From: Acetobacter aceti NBRC 14818 | Lineage (GTDB): Bacteria > Pseudomonadota > Alphaproteobacteria > Acetobacterales > Acetobacteraceae | Assembly (NCBI RefSeq): GCF_000193495.2 | Contig: NZ_AP023410.1 | Location: forward strand, 124,001 to 188,000 | Direction of reading: 5' to 3' | DNA length: 64,000 bases | In this document: positions 8,202-16,883 of the stretch, piece after piece | How the letters are laid out: each line of letters starts with the position of its first letter | Position numbering within the stretch: the stretch's first letter is position 1 | Program-made: the position numbers and the translations under genes | Notes under the pieces: model-generated | Told to the model about the DNA's origin: nothing | What the model saw: the letters and a program-made list of their open reading frames with translations, nothing else | Database searches by the model: none

Positions 8202-9311
8202 ATGTCCAGCTCCGCTCCTCCCGCAAAATTATCCTGCCCTTTTGCTTTGGCGCAGGAATGGCTCACACAGGGCAGAGCGGTCGCTTTCGCTACTGTCGTG
8301 GGGACCGGAGGGCGTTCGCCCCGGCCTCTTGGCAGCATCATGGTCATGGATGACAGCGGACGTGTTGAAGGCTCCGTCAGCGGTGGTTGCGTTGAGGCGG
8401 ACGTCATGTCCATCGCAAAAGAGGTGATGGATGGCGCGCCGCCCTGTGTCCGCAGTTATGGCGGTGAAGAAGTGGGGCTCTGGTCGGTGGGGCTGGCCTG
8501 TGGCGGTCGTCTGGATGTGTTTGTCGAGGCCGTGCGGTCGCCGCTTTCCCCGGAGGGCACGTTTCCCGCTGAACTGCTTACGTGGATCACCGATCGACGC
8601 ACCAAGGGAGAGCCTCTGGCTATCGGCATGGCGCTTGATGGCTCACGGCATGCGGTGCTGGCAGGAGAAGGGGCATTATTCTGTCCTGACGAGGAGGTTC
8701 CGTCTGCGATTGTGAGCATCATGACAGAGCGGGTCGCGACGGGAGAGGCAGGAGCGGTCAGTCCCGCGATAACGCCCGACTGGTTTGTGCAACTGCTGAT
8801 GCCTGCGCCTCGTCTGCTGATCGTAGGAGCGGTTCATATCGCGCAGGTGCTGGCGGCGATGGCGACCAATGCGGGTTATGATGTCACCATCATTGATCCC
8901 CGCACCAGTCTTGCGACGCCCGAGCGTTTCCCCGGTGTCAGACTGGTGGATGACTGGCCCGATGACGCCCTCTCGGCAGCCAGACCGGACAGGATGACCG
9001 CTATTGTCACGCTGACCCATGACAGCAAGCTCGACGATCCAGCGCTTATGGAAGCTTTGAAAGGTCCGGCTTTCTATATCGGCGCTCTGGGATCGCGGGG
9101 AACGCAGGCCTCGCGTCTGGAACGGCTGCGCGAAGCAGGCGTGAGCGAAGAGTCTCTCCAGAGGGTCAGGGGACCAGTCGGCCTGCCGATCGGTGCTGTC
9201 GATGTGGAAGAGATCGCGATTTCCATCATGGCCGACATTGTCGCCGTGCGTCGCGGTGCACCGCTCGCCAAGAGTATCAGCTGGTGGTCGCCCGGACAGG
9301 TGAAAGCGTGA
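8202..9311 (+). CDS. xdhC: XdhC/CoxI family molybdoenzyme maturation protein
   Basis: 369 residues from the ATG at 8202; a longer in-frame TTG start at 8118 is unlikely. The N-terminal XdhC_CoxI domain contains G-S-V-S-G-G-C-V-E at 57-65. A C-terminal Rossmann domain starts near residue 205 (L-L-I-V-G-A-V-H-I-A-Q) and ends with the family motif G-A-L-G-S-R-G-T, then G-x-P-I-G-A. XdhC binds molybdenum cofactor, assists its sulfuration and delivers it to xanthine dehydrogenase-type enzymes in the cytoplasm. The mocA-like gene overlaps its stop, a common pairing. No molybdopterin hydroxylase subunit is in this window, so the client is elsewhere. Confidence 0.85.
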   Translation: MSSSAPPAKLSCPFALAQEWLTQGRAVAFATVVGTGGRSPRPLGSIMVMDDSGRVEGSVSGGCVEADVMSIAKEVMDGAPPCVRSYGGEEVGLWSVGLACGGRLDVFVEAVRSPLSPEGTFPAELLTWITDRRTKGEPLAIGMALDGSRHAVLAGEGALFCPDEEVPSAIVSIMTERVATGEAGAVSPAITPDWFVQLLMPAPRLLIVGAVHIAQVLAAMATNAGYDVTIIDPRTSLATPERFPGVRLVDDWPDDALSAARPDRMTAIVTLTHDSKLDDPALMEALKGPAFYIGALGSRGTQASRLERLREAGVSEESLQRVRGPVGLPIGAVDVEEIAISIMADIVAVRRGAPLAKSISWWSPGQVKA

Positions 9312-9952
9312 CAGTCGCAGGGTCGGTCGTCGCCGTCGTTCTGGCGGCTGGTCGGTCCTCCCGGTCCGGAGCGCAGCACAAGCTGCTGGCCAGAGATGCG
9401 GACGGCCAGACCATGCTCGCCCGCACGCTTGCCGGACTCTGCGCCAGTCAGGTGTCGGCGCTTTGCGTCGTTCTGCCGCCTTTGGCGCGTGAAACTTCCG
9501 CAGCCCTTCAGGCGATCGTGCAGAAATCATGTTCAGGCAAACCCACTGAAATTCGTATCTCCAACGCAGCAGACGAAGGTCTGTCCGCGTCCCTGAAAGT
9601 CGGCATTGCATGGGCCATGGAACAGCAGGCCGCAGGATGCATCGTCAGTCTTGGAGATATGCCGTTGGTCGGCAGCTTGGTCATTGATGCGCTGGTCAGT
9701 CGCTTTCGGCAGGGCGATGCCGATGTCGTTCTGCCGGAATGGCTGGGGCAGGTGGGCAATCCGGTCCTGTGGAAAGCGGGATGTTTTGAGGCTTTGCAGA
9801 CGCTGACAGGAGATAGAGGCGGGAAGGTTTTGCTAGCTCAGCCGTCTCTGAGAAAAGCGAGAGTTGCAGCCGATCCATCGGTTCTGATGGATTTCGATAC
9901 CCCTGACGCCCTGCTGGAATTTGCGCATATGCGGGCTGCGGGAAACATCTGA
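9308..9952 (+). CDS. mocA: Molybdenum cofactor cytidylyltransferase-like NTP transferase
   Basis: 214 residues from GTG at 9308, which overlaps the xdhC stop as GTGA; an upstream in-frame GTG at 9284 is possible. The nucleotidyltransferase signature L-A-A-G-R-S-S-R-S-G is at 12-21, followed by S-L-G-D-M-P-L-V and G-Q-V-G-N-P-V-L-W, as in MocA/MobA-like enzymes. MocA transfers CMP from CTP to molybdopterin, giving the cofactor of the xanthine oxidase family. Translational coupling to xdhC supports this assignment over other sugar-phosphate nucleotidyltransferases. Confidence 0.75.
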   Translation: MTVAGSVVAVVLAAGRSSRSGAQHKLLARDADGQTMLARTLAGLCASQVSALCVVLPPLARETSAALQAIVQKSCSGKPTEIRISNAADEGLSASLKVGIAWAMEQQAAGCIVSLGDMPLVGSLVIDALVSRFRQGDADVVLPEWLGQVGNPVLWKAGCFEALQTLTGDRGGKVLLAQPSLRKARVAADPSVLMDFDTPDALLEFAHMRAAGNI

Positions 9953-10087
9953 TGATCTGCTTGTCGCGCAACAGGCTGTGATTAAAAATCATTTCCTAAA
10001 TGAAATGAAGTCCGGTAAGGCTTGAAGCCAGTGCGTGACCAGATTGGGCATGCCTTCTGACTGACATTCAACGGGAGACCCCATCCG

Positions 10088-11131
10088 ATGGCTGTCGTGC
10101 AAACCGGAAATGGTGTCCGGATCACCGGCGATGACGGGCTGGATGTCCAGCGCACGGCTTTCACGGAAATACCGGTTGTTGATCTCGCGGGCATGATGTC
10201 GCCGGATGAGACGGAGCGACAGAGAACAGGGGCAGAGGTCCGGAAGGCCTGCACCGAGGTCGGTTTCTTCTACGTACGCAATCACGGTGTGAACCCTGAC
10301 GTGCTGGCAAAATGCTATGAAGAAAGCAAGGCTTTCTTCGCGTTGCCTGAGACTGAAAAGTGCCTCGTCCACATCAGAAACTCACCCAACCATCGTGGTT
10401 ACGGTCCACTGCTCGAAGAGAACACCAATCCTGACTCGCAGGGCGACCTGCACGAGGCCTTTGATCTTGCGGGCGATATTCCTGCCAGCGATCCGGATGT
10501 GATGGCGGGCAAGGCGCTGTATGGTCCCAATCTCTGGCCTGAACGACCGCTCGGGTTTAAACCGGCGGTGCTTGACTGTTACAGAAGTCTGGTGGCGCTG
10601 GGACACACACTGTTCCGGGCGTTTGCTTTGGCTCTTGAGCTGGAGGAGGATTATTTCCTCCCGCTGATCCGCAAACCCTGCGCGCATATGCGTATTCTTC
10701 GTTATCCGCCACAGGAAGTCGTCGTCAGCGAAAAGCAGATCGGTATCGGCGCGCACTCGGATTATGAGTGTTTCACCATCCTGAACCAGAACGGCGACTC
10801 TGCGCTTCAGGTGCTGAACGCGGCAGGTGTCTGGGTGGAAGCGGCGCCCATTCCAGATACATTCGTCATCAATGTCGGGGACATGATGGCGCGGTGGACC
10901 AATGACCTGTTCTGCTCGACCCTGCATCGCGTCATCAACCGATCCGGAAAAGAACGTTACTCCATCCCGCTTTTCTTTGGACCTGACTACGACACCGTCA
11001 TCAGTCCGCTGCCATCCTGTCAGGATGCGGATCATCCGCCGCTCTACCCGCCCATCAGGGCTGGGGATTACATCCTCTCCCGGTTTGACGAGACATATGA
11101 TTATCGTCAGGCGCAGCCAGAAAAAGTCTGA
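10088..11131 (+). CDS. 2-oxoglutarate/Fe(II) oxygenase, isopenicillin N synthase family
   Basis: 347 residues. The N-terminal DIOX_N-type region (I-P-V-V-D-L-A near 28, G-F-F-Y-V-R-N-H-G-V near 59-68) precedes the jelly-roll core. Iron ligands are H223-x-D225 and H280, and the R290-Y-S co-substrate motif is present. Such enzymes couple 2-oxoglutarate decarboxylation to hydroxylation or ring reactions of small molecules. The following genes encode an NCS1 nucleobase permease and a CodA-type deaminase, so a nucleobase-related substrate is likely by context. This is inferred; no substrate-specific motif is recognisable. Confidence 0.85.
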   Translation: MAVVQTGNGVRITGDDGLDVQRTAFTEIPVVDLAGMMSPDETERQRTGAEVRKACTEVGFFYVRNHGVNPDVLAKCYEESKAFFALPETEKCLVHIRNSPNHRGYGPLLEENTNPDSQGDLHEAFDLAGDIPASDPDVMAGKALYGPNLWPERPLGFKPAVLDCYRSLVALGHTLFRAFALALELEEDYFLPLIRKPCAHMRILRYPPQEVVVSEKQIGIGAHSDYECFTILNQNGDSALQVLNAAGVWVEAAPIPDTFVINVGDMMARWTNDLFCSTLHRVINRSGKERYSIPLFFGPDYDTVISPLPSCQDADHPPLYPPIRAGDYILSRFDETYDYRQAQPEKV

Positions 11132-11157
11132 ATTCTTTCCAACAGGATTATGTAATT

Positions 11158-12519
11158 ATGCAAGTTGAGGAAACCGGTAGCGCGGCCGTTCTGGAACCCG
11201 TGTCAACCCATTTGCGGACAACCCGCGTGGATCGGGTCTTCTGGAGCCATTTCTCTCCCAACCTTGCGCCTTCAGCCTGGGTGATCGGCGTGCTGGTGGT
11301 GGTGCTTGGACTGCCCGGATGGACCGGTTTCTCGGTTCTGCTGATCGGCAATCTCCTTGGCTCGCTACCTGTGGCGCTCTGTGCCGTGATGGGGCCTGAG
11401 ACGGGACTTCCGCAGATGGAAGCGTCACGTTTCTCGTTCGGCCGGACCGGCAAGCGGCTGCCTTCCCTGATCAACTGGGCGAACTGCGTCGGCTGGGATG
11501 CGGTCAATAATGTGCCGTCCGCACTGGCCTTCATCCTGCTGCTGAAGATGGTTGGTCTTGCAGTCCCGTTCTGGCTCGCTCTGGGTATTCTGGCTTTCGC
11601 CCAGTTGCTCGCGAGCATGGGTGGACATGACATTGTTCAGGCGATTGAAAAATATCTCGGCTGGGTCCTGCTGGTATCGTTTGCCATCGTCGGAGGGATC
11701 GCCGTTTTCCAGTCGTCGGGGCAGGGAAGTGCAGCACCCGCCGCTGCGCCGCGATTTGCTGATATCATGATCGGTATAGGTGCTGTCAGCAGTTTCAACA
11801 TGGCATGGGCGGCCTATGCATCGGACTACACGCGCTATGTCCCGCCTGGCACGCCGTCTTCCCGTGTTTTCTGGCTGACCTTTGGCGGAACATTCCTTTC
11901 TTCCTTTATCATGGAACTGTTCGGCCTGCTGACCGGGGCTGCAATCAGCGACCCGTCGCCGGGTTCGGTGATTGCAGCCTTGCAGAACTGGTCAGGTGTT
12001 TTTGCACCGGTGGCTCTGGCCGCCGTGGCGTTTTCTTCCATCGCGATCAATGCAGCGAACGACAATACGGCTGCCTATGCGCTGATTTCCGGAGGCGTGC
12101 ATGTCAACCGTATGCTCAGCGCTGTGGTGACGGCAGGCATGGGCTACCTTCTTGCTGTGCTGGGGGAGGGAACATTCGTGTCCCTCTATGAGAATTACCT
12201 GCTTCTCGCCCTTTATTGGATCGCGCCATGGTGCGGGATCGTGCTGGCCGACTGGTATTGCCGTCCTGCGTCGCTGAAGTCTCTGCGGATGGAAACACTC
12301 GCCGGCTGGACATCGTCGGCGACGCTGTTTGTCGTCGTGACGGTTTTGACAATTGGCCTGTTCTCATCGACACCTCTCTACACAGGCCCTGTTGCGGCGA
12401 TGCTCGGAGGGGCAGATGTCGGTTATCTCGTCGGTTTCTTCCTGGCTGCTCTGGGACAGGTAGCGCTGCTGAATGCACGAGGGCGGCGCGTATCTGTCGC
12501 CCATTTTCAGGATGCCTGA
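11158..12519 (+). CDS. NCS1-family nucleobase permease (cytosine/purine type)
   Basis: 453 residues with about twelve hydrophobic segments. Family features include the N-terminal R-x-D-R-V-F-W-S-H-F-S-P-N-L-A-P region, the S-F-N-M-A-W-A-A-Y-A-S-D-Y-T-R-Y segment around residue 205-220, and the mid-protein S-I-A-I-N-A-A-N-D-N-T stretch, as in CodB-like cytosine/purine/allantoin symporters of the inner membrane. It starts 26 bases after the oxygenase stop and precedes the CodA-like deaminase by 43 bases, so the three form one unit. Transport of cytosine, isoguanine or a related base is the likely role. Confidence 0.85.
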   Translation: MQVEETGSAAVLEPVSTHLRTTRVDRVFWSHFSPNLAPSAWVIGVLVVVLGLPGWTGFSVLLIGNLLGSLPVALCAVMGPETGLPQMEASRFSFGRTGKRLPSLINWANCVGWDAVNNVPSALAFILLLKMVGLAVPFWLALGILAFAQLLASMGGHDIVQAIEKYLGWVLLVSFAIVGGIAVFQSSGQGSAAPAAAPRFADIMIGIGAVSSFNMAWAAYASDYTRYVPPGTPSSRVFWLTFGGTFLSSFIMELFGLLTGAAISDPSPGSVIAALQNWSGVFAPVALAAVAFSSIAINAANDNTAAYALISGGVHVNRMLSAVVTAGMGYLLAVLGEGTFVSLYENYLLLALYWIAPWCGIVLADWYCRPASLKSLRMETLAGWTSSATLFVVVTVLTIGLFSSTPLYTGPVAAMLGGADVGYLVGFFLAALGQVALLNARGRRVSVAHFQDA

Positions 12520-12562
12520 TACGGCGAGGAATTCATGACGATCGAAACGGGTAAAATCTGAC

Positions 12563-13831
12563 ATGATGGATTTGGTTCTGAAAAACGGTGTCCTGCCCGA
12601 TGGCAGTCGGGTGGACATCGCCATCGCCGACGGAAAAATCGCCGCCATTGAAGCAGGGTTTTCAGGTGAGGCTGCCGAGACGCTGGATCTGGAAGGCTAC
12701 TTGGTCTCTCCGCCTTTCGTGGACAGCCATTTTCACCTCGATACGACGCTGACAGCTGGACTGATCCGTCACAATACTAGCGGCACCCTTCTGGAAGGTA
12801 TCCAGATCTGGAAGGAAACAAAGCCCCATCTGACCGAAGAGGATATCTACGCCCGCGCCCGCAAACTGTGCGAGATGACCATCTCGCAAGGTACGCTCGC
12901 CATCCGGTCACACGTCGATATCAGCGATCCTGATCTGAAAGCGGTCCGTGCACTGGTGCGTCTGCGGGAGGACCTGAAACCGTGGATGACCATCCAGCTT
13001 GTGGCCTTTCCGCAGGACGGTTTTTTCCGGATGGCAGGCGCGGCGGAACTGCTGGTCAGAGCGCTCGATATGGGGCTCGATCTGGTTGGCGGCATTCCGC
13101 ATTATGAACGGACGACGTTACAGGGCGGTGAGTCGATCGACGCGTTGTTCCGGCTGGCGGCGGATCGCGCGCTGCCGATCGATATGCATTGCGACGAAAC
13201 GGATGACCCGAATTCGCGCCATATCGAAACCATGGCGGCCTGCGCTGTCAGATATGGTTTGCAGGGCAGGGTGACCGGCTCCCACCTGACCTCGATGCAT
13301 TCCATGGACAATGCTTACGCCGACAAGCTGATCGGTCTTCTGGCAGAATCAGGCCTGGCCGCCGTTTCGAACCCGCTGATCAACATGACGTTGTCGGGGC
13401 GCTACGACACCTATCCGAAGCGTCGTGGACTGACGCGCATTCCTGAACTGCTGCGTGCTGGCGTGCCGGTCGGGTTTGGTCATGACTGTGTGATGGACCC
13501 GTGGTACCGCCTCGGCAGTCATGATATGCTGGAAGTGGCCTCCATGGGACTGCATGCTGCCCAGATGACCAGCGAGAGTGAGATGGCCGCCTGTTTCAGC
13601 AGTGTCACCGACATGGCGGCAGGGATTCTCGGTCTGGACTCGTACGGGCTGAAAGTCGGCAACCCGGCTGACCTGGTGGTGCTGCAGGCCTGCTCGGTGT
13701 TCGATGCGTTGCGGTTGCGTCCATGTCGTTTGTATGTGCTGAGAAACGGACGGATCATTTCCCGCACAGCACCACGTCTCAGTCAGTTGACGCTGTCCGA
13801 GGAGCGGACGGTCGATCTGGCGCGGATCTGA
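12563..13831 (+). CDS. Cytosine deaminase-like amidohydrolase (CodA family)
   Basis: 422 residues. Metal ligands and catalytic residues of CodA are all present: H56-x-H58, H209 with E212 in M-H-C-D-E-T-D-D, H241 in G-S-H-L-T-S-M, and D308 in G-H-D-C-V-M-D-P-W-Y, the last being very characteristic of cytosine/isoguanine deaminases. It hydrolyses the exocyclic amino group of a pyrimidine or purine base in the cytoplasm. The preceding permease would import its substrate. Which base is preferred cannot be read from the sequence; the family includes cytosine, isoguanine and creatinine-type deaminases. Confidence 0.85.
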   Translation: MMDLVLKNGVLPDGSRVDIAIADGKIAAIEAGFSGEAAETLDLEGYLVSPPFVDSHFHLDTTLTAGLIRHNTSGTLLEGIQIWKETKPHLTEEDIYARARKLCEMTISQGTLAIRSHVDISDPDLKAVRALVRLREDLKPWMTIQLVAFPQDGFFRMAGAAELLVRALDMGLDLVGGIPHYERTTLQGGESIDALFRLAADRALPIDMHCDETDDPNSRHIETMAACAVRYGLQGRVTGSHLTSMHSMDNAYADKLIGLLAESGLAAVSNPLINMTLSGRYDTYPKRRGLTRIPELLRAGVPVGFGHDCVMDPWYRLGSHDMLEVASMGLHAAQMTSESEMAACFSSVTDMAAGILGLDSYGLKVGNPADLVVLQACSVFDALRLRPCRLYVLRNGRIISRTAPRLSQLTLSEERTVDLARI

Positions 13832-13840
13832 TCGTGGCAG

Positions 13841-13863
13841 GATGGAGCGATGACCGCTCCATC
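13841..13863. terminator. Bidirectional hairpin between converging genes
   Basis: GATGGAGCG and CGCTCCATC form a perfect 9-bp stem with a 5-nt loop, centred between the 3' ends of the deaminase and the glutathione transferase. There is no long T-run on either side. Confidence 0.6.
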
Positions 13864-13883
13864 GCTCAAGAGAAGATACTCTC

Positions 13884-14552
13884 TCAGAAGTCCAGATTGG
13901 CGTAATACTCAGGCGGATTCATGCCGGGCACGCGGTCGTTCAGCAGAGGACGGAAGCACGGACGGGATTTGACCCGCGCATACCATTCGCGGGCTGCGGG
14001 CTGCTTGCTCCAGTCGATATCGCCAATGAAGTCGAGGCAGGAGACATGCGCGGCGGCGGCGAAATCGGCCAGCGACAGCGTGCCGCCCGCAAGCCATGTG
14101 CGCGCTTCCGCAAGCTGGCCGATATAGTCGAGATGCGGACGAATGTTGGCGTAACCTTCCCGCAGGGCAGTGCCGTCCGGATTGCCGCGACCGCTCAGGC
14201 GTTTGAACACCTTCTCGCCCAGCAGCTTGCGGGTGACGTCGCGTGCGAAAACGCTGTCGAACCACGCGACCAGCCGACGGACTTCAACACGTTCGGCAAG
14301 GGTGCGACCAAGCAGGCAGGGGTCGGGATAGGCTTCTTCCAGATATTCGCAGATCACCGACGAATCCGGAACCACAAGCCCGTTGTCCTCCACCAGAACC
14401 GGCACTTCCTGTGCCGGGTTCAGGCGGGCGAATTCAGGACGGTTCTCCCAGACGCGCTCGGTCAGCGGCTCGAACGGGAGACGTTTTTCACCCAGTGTCA
14501 GCCGGACTTTGCGGCAATAGGGTGACAGGGGAAAATGATGAAGGATTCGCAT
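13884..14552 (-). CDS. Glutathione S-transferase family protein
   Basis: 222 residues. The N-terminal thioredoxin-like domain begins with L-H-H-F-P-L-S-P-Y-C-R-K-V-R, giving the S-x-Y-C active-site region, followed by V-P-V-L and the glutathione-binding D-S-S-V-I-C-E-Y-L-E. The C-terminal helical domain ends with S-L-A-D-F-A-A-A-A-H, the N-capping box of GSTs. It probably conjugates glutathione to, or reduces, a small electrophile in the cytoplasm. Monocistronic and divergent from minC. Confidence 0.85.
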   Translation of the reverse strand: MRILHHFPLSPYCRKVRLTLGEKRLPFEPLTERVWENRPEFARLNPAQEVPVLVEDNGLVVPDSSVICEYLEEAYPDPCLLGRTLAERVEVRRLVAWFDSVFARDVTRKLLGEKVFKRLSGRGNPDGTALREGYANIRPHLDYIGQLAEARTWLAGGTLSLADFAAAAHVSCLDFIGDIDWSKQPAAREWYARVKSRPCFRPLLNDRVPGMNPPEYYANLDF

Positions 14553-14682
14553 GTGCCCGCTTTAAGCGATCCTTGCGTCACGCGCCAGTAGGTGCATGCA
14601 GGGTGTGTACTGTCCGCGCATATGTGCGCGACAGGGAGGCGTCAGAAAGAGAAGCGCTATTGTCAGGGAATAGTCAGGACGC

Positions 14683-15516
14683 ATGATGTCCGCCCTCGAC
14701 AGGCGGATTAGCGAGATGTTACCACGAGGTCATGATTCTCAACCGGTCGCAATGGTGACGCGCCGGACAATTTTTCAGACCAGGGATGAGCCCCAGATCG
14801 TGACGTCGTCCACAGCTTCCGTCGATCCTGCAAGCCTGCCGCGCATCCGGGCTGGCGGTCGGTCCTTTCTCGCTCTGGTGCTTACGCCCGAAGCTCCGCT
14901 TGATATCTGGCTCGTCGCTCTGGATCATCAGATCAGTCGCTCCGCCGGTTTTTTTGCGGGCAAACCGATTATCCTTGATCTCACGCTTGTGCCGCTGGAC
15001 ACGCCGGGCCTTGCCGGGCTGCTACCAGCACTTGATGAGCGCAATATCCACGTGATCGGGATTGAAGGCGCGGATCGGAATGAAGAGGTTTTTGCCGACT
15101 GGAACTGGCCAGAAGGTCTGAGCGGGGGGCGTTCTACCGCCGAGGAAGATATTCCGCTTGATGACGTCGAGGAACTGGAGCCCACTCCCGGTGCGCTGAT
15201 TGTTGAAGAGCCGGTGCGTTCCGGACAGCATATTGTCTGGGCGGAAGGTGATGTCATCATCCTGGGTTCTGTCGCATCGGGCGCGGAAGTCTCGGCTGGC
15301 GGCTCGATCCATGTGTATGGCGCGCTCAGGGGACGCGCCATTGCGGGGATTGTCGGGCGTCCCGAGGCACGGATTTTTGCCCGTGTGATGCAGCCCGAAC
15401 TGCTGGCCATTGACGGCTTTTATGCGATTGCCGAAGAAATGTCGGAAGATCTCATCGGAAAACCATCGCAGGCTGTACTCGTTGACGAAGTGCTTACTCT
15501 TAAGCCTCTAACGTAG
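14683..15516 (+). CDS. minC: Septum site-determining protein MinC
   Basis: 277 residues, with an N-terminal MinC_N-like domain to about residue 125, an acidic Pro/Glu linker near 150-175, and the C-terminal right-handed beta-helix (I-V-W-A-E-G-D-V-I-I-L-G-S-V-A-S-G-A-E-V region through G-x-I-H-V-Y-G-x-L-R-G-R-A). MinC blocks FtsZ polymerisation away from midcell when recruited to the membrane by MinD. It is the first gene of minCDE; a 112-base gap separates it from minD. The first 20 residues are poorly conserved and a later start is possible. Confidence 0.9.
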   Translation: MMSALDRRISEMLPRGHDSQPVAMVTRRTIFQTRDEPQIVTSSTASVDPASLPRIRAGGRSFLALVLTPEAPLDIWLVALDHQISRSAGFFAGKPIILDLTLVPLDTPGLAGLLPALDERNIHVIGIEGADRNEEVFADWNWPEGLSGGRSTAEEDIPLDDVEELEPTPGALIVEEPVRSGQHIVWAEGDVIILGSVASGAEVSAGGSIHVYGALRGRAIAGIVGRPEARIFARVMQPELLAIDGFYAIAEEMSEDLIGKPSQAVLVDEVLTLKPLT

Positions 15517-15628
15517 GGCATATTTCGTCGTAATATTAATTTCCGGGCCTGGCCCTGATTTGGACACACATTCGGCCCATTTGATGCGATGATTAAGGGG
15601 TCGACACAGAAATAAGGACGAACAGTTT

Positions 15629-16444
15629 ATGGCGCAGGTTCTCGTCGTCACATCCGGCAAGGGCGGCGTCGGTAAGACCACCACCACCGCTGCCCTCGGC
15701 GCGGCGCTTGCAAAGACGGGCAAGTCCGTTGTCGTGGTCGATTTCGACGTTGGCCTGCGGAATCTCGATCTGGTGATGGGTGCCGAGCGTCGGGTCGTTT
15801 TCGATCTGGTGAATGTCATTCAAGGCGATGCGAAGCTGAATCAGGCGCTTATCAAGGACAAGCGCCTTGATACGCTCTCGCTGCTTCCGGCTTCCCAGAC
15901 CCGTGACAAGGATGCTCTGACGGAAGAAGGCGTGGCGAAGGTCATGGCCGAACTGAAAGAGAAGTTTGACTGGGTGGTCTGCGACAGTCCGGCCGGTATC
16001 GAGCGCGGTGCCCAGCTGGCCATGGCGCACGCCGATCAAGCTGTGATCGTCACCAACCCGGAAGTCTCTTCCGTGCGTGACAGTGACCGTATCATCGGCA
16101 TGCTGGACAGCACGACAGAGAAGGCGAAGACGGGCGAAAAGATGCCCAAGCATCTCCTGCTGACCCGTTATGATCCAGCCCGCGCCGCTCGCGGAGAAAT
16201 GCTGAGTGTTGATGACGTTCTGGACATTCTCTCGATCCCGCTGATCGGCATCATTCCGGAAAGCCAGGATGTCCTGCGCTCCTCCAACCTCGGTGCGCCT
16301 GTTACTCTGGCCGCTCCCGAAAGCGCACCCGCCCGCGCGTATTTCGAGGCTGTGCGTCGTCTGGCCGGAGAAAAGGTGGACGTCACGGTTCCTACGGAGA
16401 AGAAAGGTCTGTTTGACTGGCTCTTCAAGCGGGGTGCTGCATGA
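15629..16444 (+). CDS. minD: Septum site-determining ATPase MinD
   Basis: 271 residues. The deviant Walker A motif (K11-G-G-V-G-K16-T-T) is at residues 10-18, the switch [10 protein letters not shown] follows near 37-46, and D-S-P-A-G-I-E is near 130. The C-terminus [10 protein letters not shown] is the amphipathic membrane-targeting helix. MinD binds ATP, sits on the inner membrane, recruits MinC and is released by MinE, producing pole-to-pole oscillation. Its stop overlaps the minE start as ATGA. Confidence 0.97.
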   Translation: MAQVLVVTSGKGGVGKTTTTAALGAALAKTGKSVVVVDFDVGLRNLDLVMGAERRVVFDLVNVIQGDAKLNQALIKDKRLDTLSLLPASQTRDKDALTEEGVAKVMAELKEKFDWVVCDSPAGIERGAQLAMAHADQAVIVTNPEVSSVRDSDRIIGMLDSTTEKAKTGEKMPKHLLLTRYDPARAARGEMLSVDDVLDILSIPLIGIIPESQDVLRSSNLGAPVTLAAPESAPARAYFEAVRRLAGEKVDVTVPTEKKGLFDWLFKRGAA

Positions 16445-16737
16445 GCTTTCTCGCAAACCTTTTCAACCGCAAGTCGTCCGCGCCTGTGGCGCGTGACCGG
16501 TTGCAGATTCTTCTCGCTCATGAACGTGCCAACCTTGGCGAAGGCAAGTCCGATCTTCTGGTCCAGCTCCAGAAAGAGATCATGGAAGTGATCAGTCGGC
16601 ACGTTGCCGTCGATCAGGACAAGGTTCAGGTCAAGTTGGACCGTGGTTCGGGATGTTCCATGCTGGAAATCGATATTGAGGTTCCGGGAATTGAGCAGAA
16701 CGACAAGGAAAAGAAAGGCGATGCCCATTCTGTGTGA
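16441..16737 (+). CDS. minE: Cell division topological specificity factor MinE
   Basis: 98 residues. The N-terminal membrane and MinD-binding segment reads F-L-A-N-L-F then [12 protein letters not shown], and the C-terminal part is the topological specificity domain. MinE stimulates the ATPase of MinD and confines MinCD to the poles. Translationally coupled to minD and followed by a strong hairpin that closes the operon. Confidence 0.95.
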   Translation: MSFLANLFNRKSSAPVARDRLQILLAHERANLGEGKSDLLVQLQKEIMEVISRHVAVDQDKVQVKLDRGSGCSMLEIDIEVPGIEQNDKEKKGDAHSV

Positions 16738-16763
16738 ATGTGGTTAGTCCGACTGAATGATGA

Positions 16764-16793
16764 AATGGCGTCCCGGATGATTGGGACGCCATT
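16764..16793 (+). terminator. Terminator of the min operon
   Basis: GGCGTCCC (16767-16774) pairs with GGGACGCC (16783-16790); flanking AAT/ATT extends the stem to 11 bp. The following bases are T-rich (ATTCTCATTT). It lies about 30 bases after the minE stop. Confidence 0.8.
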
Positions 16794-16883
16794 CTCATTT
16801 CAGAAGTTAAGGTAAGATCAACCAGCCTTGTCACTGTGCGGTTAAAATGGCGGCAGACCAAAAACGTCCGCCGCCTGCTTCAT

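Noticed and set aside
15593..16456. 287-codon frame antisense to minD
   Set aside because: minD is unambiguous; the antisense product has no domain and no start signal.
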